DNA from: Acidobacteriota bacterium
GTDB taxonomy: Bacteria; Acidobacteriota; Vicinamibacteria; Vicinamibacterales; CAVVIG01
Assembly: GCA_023265105.1 (NCBI GenBank)
Contig: JAHFUJ010000018.1
Coordinates: 1 to 34,264 of the forward strand
Length of the DNA stretch: 34,264 nucleotides
Reading direction: 5' to 3'
The notes under the pieces are model-generated. The model was not told where the DNA came from and ran no database searches. It was given only the letters and a program-made list of their open reading frames with translations. The position numbers and the translations under genes are program-made. Of the stretch, positions 1-6,657 are shown piece after piece. Each line of letters opens with the position of its first letter. The first letter of the stretch is position 1.

Positions 1-247
1 ATGCCGCTCCTCGAACGGGCGAAGAGGTCCGCACAGCCAGCAAGTCATCGTCGCGCACCGGCCGCACGTCGCTGACTGGAAGCGTCAGAAGTGCCTGCGT
101 GCGCCCTGATGCGGTGACGAATTCCACTTCCACCGCTTCATCCCCGTACACTTGAACGATGGCGCCCAGATCTCCGCTGCGAAGCCCGGCTTCCGGCAGG
201 TCCCGGCGAAGCACCACCGTATCGAGTTCGTGGAAGAGCGCTGTCAT
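1..247 (-). CDS. DUF4926-like small protein, 3' end beyond window
   Basis: Reading the minus strand from the ATG at 247-245 gives an 82-residue open frame with no stop before the window edge, so the C-terminus is missing. The start MTALFHELDTVVL, followed by DLPEAGLRSGDLGAIVQVY and then VEVEFVTASGRTQALLTL, is the pattern I associate with DUF4926: a compact beta-rich domain of about 60-90 residues with no established biochemical role. The ATG overlaps the TGA of the upstream DUF6883-like gene in an ATGA junction (247-244), so the two are very probably co-translated and may act as a pair. The family call is from recalled sequence pattern and could not be checked. It is transcribed away from the injection-system cluster and is probably unrelated to it. 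Confidence 0.75.
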   Translation of the reverse strand, partial: MTALFHELDTVVLRRDLPEAGLRSGDLGAIVQVYGDEAVEVEFVTASGRTQALLTLPVSDVRPVRDDDLLAVRTSSPVRGAA

Positions 248-582
248 GATTTCGCTCCCGGATAGGCTGTCACGAATCGTGGAAAGTCCTCACCGTTGAG
301 GACGATCCACACGACCACGACGTGTGCGACGCGTCCTGAAGGCCCCTGTATCGTACCTGGCACCACGTACTTCTGTCCAAATCGTGTCGAGCCGCCGAGC
401 TGCGCCTCCTGAGTGGCAAAGCGGTAGATCTCGTCTCGCAGATCCGACCAGTTTCGCTGGTCAAACCCGAGCGGCGCAAAGAAGCGCGCTTTGGCGCTAC
501 CGACGCGGTGTTCTGGCGACAGCAAATAGTCCCTCACCTTGGCCGCATCCAGAATCGCGCGTTCAGCGCCAGGAATCTTCAT
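244..582 (-). CDS. DUF6883-like protein
   Basis: The frame encodes 112 residues from the ATG at 582 (MKIPGAERAILDAAK...), or 126 from an earlier ATG at 624. I prefer 582 because the family-like sequence starts there: IPGAERAILDAAKVRDYLLS, EHRVGSAKARFFAPLGF, then FGQKYVV and VVWIVLNGEDFPRFVTAY. This resembles DUF6883, a short domain found alone or as a C-terminal module of larger proteins; its function is not established to my knowledge. An AGGA lies 13 bases before 582, and the 14-residue extension would be made of an imperfect DNA repeat. The stop overlaps the start of the DUF4926-like gene by four bases, so the two form an operon. A toxin-antitoxin or toxin-immunity role is possible but only inferred from the coupling and small sizes. 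Confidence 0.7.
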   Translation of the reverse strand: MKIPGAERAILDAAKVRDYLLSPEHRVGSAKARFFAPLGFDQRNWSDLRDEIYRFATQEAQLGGSTRFGQKYVVPGTIQGPSGRVAHVVVVWIVLNGEDFPRFVTAYPGAKS

Positions 583-592
583 TTCACAGTGC

Positions 593-620
593 GTACATTC
601 CTGCGCAGTACATTCCTGCG
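593..620. repeat. Short direct repeat, 13 bp x 2
   Basis: GTACATTCCTGCG occurs at 593-605 and again at 608-620, a 15-bp period. Read on the minus strand it gives a repeated QECT(A/H) peptide if translation starts at 624. It may instead be a slippage product in the leader of the DUF6883-like gene. Confidence 0.6.
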
Positions 621-692
621 GCATGACGTTTCGCGCTTAGCCGCGCGCGCCCCCAGGTTTTCTTCTCGTGGGCGCCTTGGCGCGCGTCGGCT

Positions 693-711
693 GCAGCGCT
701 TGTTGCGCTGC
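693..711. repeat. Perfect hairpin, 7-bp stem with TTGTT loop
   Basis: GCAGCGC (693-699), TTGTT, then GCGCTGC (705-711) form a perfect stem-loop in the gap between the DUF6883-like gene and the hydrolase remnant. A related inverted repeat, AGCGC-TTAAC-GCGCT, lies at 755-769. No T-run follows on either strand, so neither looks like a standard terminator. Function unknown. Confidence 0.5.
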
Positions 712-826
712 GCCCGTCATGGCCCAGACGGCTTTTGTGCATTGGAATGCGGAAAGCGCTTAACGCGCTGTGTGCAACAAAGCCGCACCGTCGCTTGTTG
801 TCGGCCTGTCGTGTGCGTGGCCGCTG

Positions 827-1021
827 TTACGCGTTCACCTGCTGTGACTTGCTCACGCTGCGCGCCAGATCGACGAGTTCCCGATTAAACCGGGGCGCAT
901 CCTCCAAGAACGGCGCATGCCCACTGTGATCATAGCGTGAAGCCACCGCGCCGGGCACTATCGCCGCAATATGCTCACCCATCGCCTGCAGCACAATGCT
1001 GTCGGTCATCCCGATCGTCAT
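827..1021 (-). pseudogene. C-terminal remnant of an alpha/beta hydrolase
   Basis: The 64 residues match the last third of an alpha/beta-hydrolase fold of the BioH/esterase type. GMTDSIV corresponds to the loop carrying the acidic catalytic residue, VPGA follows, and YDHSGHAPFLEDAPRFN carries the catalytic histidine. The nucleophile-elbow serine and about 170-200 N-terminal residues are absent. An in-frame TGA lies five codons upstream of the first methionine, and the upstream DNA is the control region of the divergent regulator. I therefore read this as a decayed or truncated gene, probably cut when the neighbouring cluster was inserted or rearranged. A small independent protein is unlikely because the fold could not close. 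Confidence 0.65.
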
Positions 1022-1047
1022 GACGCCTGCTTGCCGTCACGACTGAG

Positions 1048-1080
1048 GCGCGCTTTCCACAGAGACGCGCTTTCACAAAG
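1048..1080. repeat. Direct repeat pair in regulator control region
   Basis: GCGCGCTTTCCACAGAG (1048-1064) is followed directly by ACGCGCTTTCACAAAG (1065-1080), the same word with one base deleted and a few changes. It sits just upstream of a palindrome and a second repeat pair, before the sigma-54 activator gene. Operator sites are plausible but unproven. Confidence 0.5.
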
Positions 1081-1091
1081 AGTCGACTCTT
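1078..1091. promoter_or_regulatory. 14-bp perfect palindrome, candidate operator
   Basis: AAGAGTCGACTCTT is a perfect dyad centred between 1084 and 1085. It lies about 35 bp upstream of a candidate -35 element for the activator gene and overlaps the ends of the two repeat pairs. A dimeric regulator could bind here; which one cannot be told from the sequence. Confidence 0.4.
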
Positions 1092-1125
1092 GCTGTCGAT
1101 TTGCCCTGTTGCTGTCAATTTGCCC
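1090..1125. repeat. Direct repeat pair, 17 bp with 19-bp period
   Basis: TTGCTGTCGATTTGCCC (1090-1106) and TTGCTGTCAATTTGCCC (1109-1125) differ at one base in 17. The second copy ends immediately before a TTGACC that could serve as a -35 box. The near-two-turn spacing fits binding of two protein units on the same DNA face. Confidence 0.6.
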
Positions 1126-1152
1126 TTGACCTAGCGGCCCGACGGCTATAGA
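1126..1152 (+). promoter_or_regulatory. Candidate sigma-70-type promoter for the activator gene
   Basis: TTGACC (1126-1131) and TATAGA (1147-1152) are separated by 15 bp, somewhat short of the 17-bp optimum. Transcription would begin near 1159, downstream of the TTG at 1155. This supports initiation of translation at the GTG at 1221 rather than the longest reading. Confidence 0.35.
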
Positions 1153-1209
1153 TTTTGGCGTCTCGCTCTCGACGATCGGCCGACGCTGAAAACGCGCCGC
1201 CAGAGCTAT

Positions 1210-1215
1210 GGAGGG
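1210..1215 (+). promoter_or_regulatory. Ribosome binding site that sets the activator start
   Basis: GGAGGG ends five bases before the in-frame GTG at 1221. No comparable site precedes the TTG at 1155 or the ATG at 1266, so this motif decides the start. Confidence 0.6.
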
Positions 1216-1220
1216 CTCGG

Positions 1221-2300
1221 GTGGTCCAACAGCCAACCTTCCCGGCGGCACCATCTGCCGTTGCGATGCTTCGCGAGAGCGACGCGCTCTCGCACCTCGT
1301 AGGCGACGCGCCGCGATTCCTCGCCGCCATCGAACGACTGCCGTTGATCGCGCGCAACAGCGCGACGGTGGTTGTCACGGGTGAAACAGGGACCGGCAAG
1401 GAGCTCATCGCGCGCGCGGTCCATTATCTCGGGCCGCGCGCGGAGCATCCGTTCGTCCCGGTCAACTGCGGCGCGCTGCCAGACACGCTGCTCGAGGACG
1501 AGCTCTTCGGACACGAGCGCGGCGCGTTCACCGACGCCAAGGCGCGTCGTGAAGGCCTCATCTCAGGGGCCGAGCACGGCACCCTCTTCCTCGACGAAAT
1601 CGACAGCCTGACGCCGCGTGCGCAGGTCGCGCTGCTGCGCGTCCTGCAGGGCGCCACGTACCGCACACTCGGCGGCAACCGCGAGCGGCTCGCCGATGTC
1701 CGGTTCATCGCCGCCACCAACGTGTCGCTCTCTGCACTGGTCTCGTCCGGGCGGTTCCGCAGCGACCTGTACTATCGTCTCTGCGTGCTCTCGATTCACG
1801 TGCCGCCGCTCCGCGAGCGGCAAGAAGACATCCTGCGGCTGGCTCGCCATTTTCTGACGAAGTACCAGCAGGGCGCCGCGCCCCTCGAGTTGTCGGCCGA
1901 GGCCGAGCGCGCGCTCGTCGCCTACTCATGGCCGGGCAACGTGCGCGAGCTGGAAAACGTCATCCAGCGATCGATCGCGATGACCCCGGTGGCCGTCATC
2001 GCCAGCACGGACCTCGGTCTGCCGACTGACGCGCCCGATCCCCCGGCTGCGGCGCCATTTCGCCCTGCGCTCCTGCCGCTCGGCGAGCCGAACGCCGCGC
2101 CGGCCGCCCCACAGGCTCAGTGGCCTCCCTTCAACGAGGCGAAGCGCGCCGTCGTCGACTCCTTCGAGCGCGAGTACCTCGGGCAGCTGTTGCGCGCGCA
2201 TCGCGGCAACGTGTCACGCGCGGCGCAATCGGCCCGCAAAGAGCGCCGCGACTTCGGGCGCCTCCTGAAGAAGCACCAACTCGATCCGCGCGCGTTCTGA
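1221..2300 (+). CDS. Sigma-54-dependent activator (AAA+ and Fis-type HTH, no sensor domain)
   Basis: This is a bacterial enhancer-binding protein of 359 residues from the GTG at 1221. The AAA+ domain fills most of it: Walker A GETGTGKE near residue 54, a GAFTDA loop near 101 (the usual motif is GAFTGA), Walker B GTLFLDEID near 120, then RFIAATN, FRSDLYYRL and LPPLRERQEDI-type motifs (here VPPLRERQEDI). The C-terminus, GNVSRAAQSARKERRDFGRL, is a Fis-type helix-turn-helix. Only about 40 residues precede the ATPase, so there is no receiver, GAF, PAS or V4R domain; activity must be controlled by expression level or by a partner. Such proteins bind enhancer DNA and hydrolyse ATP to open sigma-54 RNA-polymerase complexes. 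A matching -24/-12 promoter lies about 115 bp after its stop, so it very likely switches on the injection-system operon. Confidence 0.92.
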   Translation: MVQQPTFPAAPSAVAMLRESDALSHLVGDAPRFLAAIERLPLIARNSATVVVTGETGTGKELIARAVHYLGPRAEHPFVPVNCGALPDTLLEDELFGHERGAFTDAKARREGLISGAEHGTLFLDEIDSLTPRAQVALLRVLQGATYRTLGGNRERLADVRFIAATNVSLSALVSSGRFRSDLYYRLCVLSIHVPPLRERQEDILRLARHFLTKYQQGAAPLELSAEAERALVAYSWPGNVRELENVIQRSIAMTPVAVIASTDLGLPTDAPDPPAAAPFRPALLPLGEPNAAPAAPQAQWPPFNEAKRAVVDSFEREYLGQLLRAHRGNVSRAAQSARKERRDFGRLLKKHQLDPRAF

Positions 2301-2326
2301 TCGTCGGGCGCCGCGCACCCACCTCT

Positions 2327-2365
2327 GGGGCCAACATCCCCCGCACGTCGGGGCACGTACACCCC
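2327..2365. promoter_or_regulatory. Phased G4/C4 tracts, candidate activator binding sites
   Basis: GGGG at 2327-2330, CCCC at 2338-2341, GGGG at 2350-2353 and CCCC at 2362-2365 alternate at 11-12 bp steps, about one helical turn each. They form two dyads (GGGG-N7-CCCC and GGGG-N8-CCCC). The block lies 51-89 bp upstream of the -24 element, a usual position for enhancer sites of sigma-54 activators. No T-run follows, so it is not a standard terminator for the activator gene. Confidence 0.5.
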
Positions 2366-2415
2366 ACCGCTCACGCATTCTTCCCACAAATCGCGCGCTC
2401 ACGGCGTGGTCCCGA

Positions 2416-2431
2416 TGGCAGCTGACTTGCC
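2416..2431 (+). promoter_or_regulatory. Sigma-54 (-24/-12) promoter of the injection-system operon
   Basis: TGGCAGCTGACTTGCC matches the sigma-54 consensus TGGCACG-N4-TTGCW at the invariant GG and GC with exactly the required spacing (GG at 2417-2418, GC at 2429-2430). The sixth, seventh and last positions deviate. Transcription would start around 2441-2443, just before the first gene of the cluster. The activator gene immediately upstream strengthens the call. Confidence 0.7.
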
Positions 2432-2443
2432 TTTCGCCGCGTC

Positions 2444-2728
2444 GTGGCGGTGAGCCAGGACGGATCGGGGCACGATCCGGTGTGCGACGAGCTGCTCGGC
2501 TACCTGCGTGAGCACCCCAATGCGATGGACACCCTCAAAGGCATCGCGGAATGGTGGCTGCCGCGTCATCGCGTGCGGGTCGAAGTCGAGCGGGTCGCGC
2601 AGGCTCTGCAGACGCTCGAGGCGCGCGGATTGATCGAGCGCATCGGTGGCGAGGATCGTCCGCTGTACCGGCTGCGGCAGCAACCTGCGGCCGGCCCGGA
2701 CGACCCCGGGCCGCGCGAAAAACCGTAA
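2444..2728 (+). CDS. Small winged-helix-like protein, first gene of the cluster
   Basis: The 94-residue frame begins at GTG 2444; GTG 2450, GTG 2480 or ATG 2525 are other possible starts. The predicted transcript begins within a few bases of 2444, so the first start would be nearly leaderless and a later one may be used. The segment CDELLGYLREHPNAMDTLKG, then VEVERVAQALQTLEARGLIE and a final GGEDRPLYRL, reads as three helices followed by a beta wing, the plan of a winged-helix DNA-binding domain. The C-terminus is a short Gly/Pro-rich tail. Proteins of this type often sit at the edge of eCIS-like clusters. It could be an auxiliary regulator of the operon it begins; its target is unknown. Confidence 0.72.
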   Translation: MAVSQDGSGHDPVCDELLGYLREHPNAMDTLKGIAEWWLPRHRVRVEVERVAQALQTLEARGLIERIGGEDRPLYRLRQQPAAGPDDPGPREKP

Positions 2729-2832
2729 CGCGCGTCCGCCGCGGCAGACGCAGATGTGAGTGAGAGGGCGAAGCTATATCGACGCGCCTCTCCGATGTGC
2801 GCGCAGCCGATGCCCAACGTTCCAAACCGCGC

Positions 2833-3441
2833 ATGGCCAACATTGCCGCAATCCGATCGGTAGGGAGCTCGCTCGCGGCGTATTTGAACAACGCGTATCG
2901 CGGGGCTGCCTTCCCACCAAACGTCACCAAGCCGGAATGCACGTTCAGCCTGACGTCGATTGGCGGCGTGCGTGCACAAGATGTTCAGTCGAGTGATACC
3001 TCGGTCCGCGTGCTGATCTTCCTCTACCGCTCCAGCATGAATCACCATCTGCGAAACGCGGGACGGACGACGGACCCAGCCATGCGCCCTGTCCCCCTCT
3101 CAGTGGATCTCCATTACCTGGTCAGCTTCTGGGCTCAAAGCGGCGAGAACGAACAACTCGTGCTCGCCTGGACGATGCGGCAGCTCCATCAACTCCCGGT
3201 GCTCGACAGCTCCACCCTGAGCCGCGAGGCCGCGTGGACTGCGGAAGACCTGGTCCAACTCATCCCAGAGGAAATCGAGACCGAGGAAATGATGCGCATC
3301 TGGGACACGCTCGAGCCGAACTATCGCCTGAGCCTTTCCTACATCGCGCGCGTCGTCCGGATCGACGCGGATCAAATCCGCGACGAGCGTCCGGTGGTGG
3401 CCACACGCTTCGACTACGCCGGGCCGGCGCTACAACGATGA
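2833..3441 (+). CDS. pvc16: DUF4255 tube-terminator/cap protein (Pvc16/Afp16-like)
   Basis: Counting from the ATG at 2833 (MANIAAIRSVGSSLAAYLNN) the product is 202 residues, a normal length for DUF4255. Upstream in-frame residues from 2797 look unlike the family. The amphipathic first helix, the CTFSLTSIGGVR strand, VRVLIFLYR, the LSVDLHYLVSFWA core strand and LAWTMRQLHQLPVL are typical. Afp16/Pvc16 caps the distal end of tube and sheath and helps set particle length in characterised eCIS. As in many eCIS loci outside the Photorhabdus/Serratia type, the cap gene sits at the front of the cluster before the sheath gene. Its stop overlaps the next start (ATGA, 3438-3441), indicating coupled translation. 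Confidence 0.88.
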   Translation: MANIAAIRSVGSSLAAYLNNAYRGAAFPPNVTKPECTFSLTSIGGVRAQDVQSSDTSVRVLIFLYRSSMNHHLRNAGRTTDPAMRPVPLSVDLHYLVSFWAQSGENEQLVLAWTMRQLHQLPVLDSSTLSREAAWTAEDLVQLIPEEIETEEMMRIWDTLEPNYRLSLSYIARVVRIDADQIRDERPVVATRFDYAGPALQR

Positions 3442-4337
3442 ATCTGGATCGACTGCCGCACCGCCCGATCGAATCGGCCGACCGTCGTGTGCTCGGGGCG
3501 TTTCAATGCGTGGACGCCGTCACGCGGTTGCCGATTGCCGTGCCGGCAACGGTGGAGGTCCGCGGCGCGACCATCGCAGGCGCACCAGTGGACGTCGCCC
3601 TACACGAGCACGCCGTCCGGATTCGGCAGAACCGCGGCGGCCTCTTTGTGGTCTTGGGCGCGCCGTTTTTCGACACCTACGCCAGCACGCTCGACAACCC
3701 GCCGGCGCCGCTCGAAACCCTCCTCGCTCCGCTGCGCCTGCATCTGGCGGTGACCGACGCCGGCGGGCACCACCTGCCGCAGGAGTTTCACTACGACCTG
3801 CCGCGCGCGCTGGATCCGGATGCAGCCGACAGCGTCTTTCGGCCGCAGGCGGTGGTCTTGTTTCGCGCACCGAGCGCGCCGGTGCAGGACGGATGGGCGC
3901 TGCTGCGCGTGAGCGTGACCGAAGCTGGGGTCACGCCGCTCACTCCGCTCCCCGGCGTGCTGCTTCGGGTGTTTCGCAGTCCTCGGGGCGTGGCCGATCT
4001 TCCGATCGGCGCAGGGATGACCGAGTGGCGCGGCGGCGTCCGCGGCGAGGCGCTCGTTCCCGTCGCCGGCATCCAGCGGTTTCGACCCGGTTCGGGTGTC
4101 ACGGTGATCGAAACCGACCAGGCGATCGAGTTTGAAGCCACGCGGCACAGCGGCTTCACCGGAGCCGCGGGGCAACTTCCCAATGTGCCGGCCCTCGTGG
4201 CGGGGACAGGCGCCGGGCTGATCCGACCGCCCGACCAACCACCCCTTTCGCTGCTCGAAATCGTGCGACCCGCAACCACCCCGCCAATCCGCGTGCAGGC
4301 CGGGCGGGAATATGTCGTCCACCTGGCCATGCCGTGA
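3438..4337 (+). CDS. Unknown 299-aa protein between cap and sheath genes
   Basis: The start is the ATG at 3438, which overlaps the stop of the cap gene; longer readings of the frame would run back into that gene. I do not recognise a named family. Visible blocks are LGAFQCVDAVTRLPIAVPATVEVRG split by turns, VRIRQNRGGLFVVLGAPFFD, then LRLHLAVTDAGGHHLPQEFHYDLPR, and a repeating beta-strand rhythm through LPGVLLRVFRSP. There are no membrane segments, signal peptide or coiled coil, and it looks like an all-beta protein with Ig-like or carboxypeptidase-regulatory-like modules. The position suggests a particle component acting at the cap or sheath end, for example a cap adaptor, but that is inference from context only. 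Confidence 0.8.
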   Translation: MNLDRLPHRPIESADRRVLGAFQCVDAVTRLPIAVPATVEVRGATIAGAPVDVALHEHAVRIRQNRGGLFVVLGAPFFDTYASTLDNPPAPLETLLAPLRLHLAVTDAGGHHLPQEFHYDLPRALDPDAADSVFRPQAVVLFRAPSAPVQDGWALLRVSVTEAGVTPLTPLPGVLLRVFRSPRGVADLPIGAGMTEWRGGVRGEALVPVAGIQRFRPGSGVTVIETDQAIEFEATRHSGFTGAAGQLPNVPALVAGTGAGLIRPPDQPPLSLLEIVRPATTPPIRVQAGREYVVHLAMP

Positions 4338-4352
4338 CAACAGGAGCCACGT

Positions 4353-6155
<1,803 letters not shown>

Positions 6156-6179
6156 TCCTGACTGTGGAGGACCCAGCTT

Positions 6180-6641
6180 ATGCCAGACCGCACGACACCC
6201 TACGGCGCGTTTAACTTCCTCGTGAATCTCAACGGTCCGATCGGCGAAGACCAGCCGCTGGGCGGCTTCTCCGATGTCTCCGGGCTCAGCGCCGAAATCA
6301 CGATTGCCGAGTACCGCAACGGCAACGACCGGCCGAACCACGTGCGCAAAGTCCCTGGCGTTCACAAAGTCGGCGACGTGACGCTCAAACGCGGCATCGT
6401 CAACTCCACCGACTTGTGGGACTGGATCACCCAGACACAGTTGCAAAGCGTGGCCGCCAAACGCACCGTCGTGATCACGCTTCGGGATGAAGCCGGCAAC
6501 CCGGTTCAGAAATGGACGCTCGGCGGCGTGGTCCCGATGAAGTACACCGGGCCGACGCTGGCCGCCAAAGGTGGCGGCGACGTGGCCATGGAGGAGCTGG
6601 TGCTGTCGAGCGAAAGCCTCGACACCTCGGCGGTCGCATGA
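6180..6641 (+). CDS. Inner tube protein 1 (gp19 family)
   Basis: The 153-residue product belongs to the T4 gp19-like/Hcp-like tube family (Afp1/Pvc1 type). It begins MPDRTTPYGAFNFLVNLNG and contains GFSDVSGLSAEITIAEYRNG, the GDVTLKRGIVNSTDLWDW signature and a closing GPTLAAKGGGDVAMEELVLS block. Tube subunits form stacked hexameric rings that make the hollow needle delivered by sheath contraction. GGAGG at 6166-6170 precedes the ATG by nine bases, fitting a highly expressed structural gene. It follows the sheath gene with a 24-base gap, so both are on one transcript. Confidence 0.96.
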   Translation: MPDRTTPYGAFNFLVNLNGPIGEDQPLGGFSDVSGLSAEITIAEYRNGNDRPNHVRKVPGVHKVGDVTLKRGIVNSTDLWDWITQTQLQSVAAKRTVVITLRDEAGNPVQKWTLGGVVPMKYTGPTLAAKGGGDVAMEELVLSSESLDTSAVA

Positions 6642-6657
6642 TCTGACGCAAGAGGCG

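Noticed and set aside
758-860. Integron attC site (GCTTAAC as an inverse-core-like word)
   Set aside because: A single seven-base match; the expected partner core (GTTRRRY) and paired inner boxes are not found at suitable distance, and no integrase is in the window.
1155-1220. TTG at 1155 as the activator start
   Set aside because: It has no ribosome site, lies at or before the predicted transcription start, and the extra 22 residues are unlike the family; GTG 1221 has GGAGGG in good position.
2327-2365. G4/C4 dyads read as a rho-independent terminator of the activator gene
   Set aside because: Stems are only four base pairs and no T-run follows; the helical phasing and distance to the sigma-54 promoter fit protein-binding sites better.
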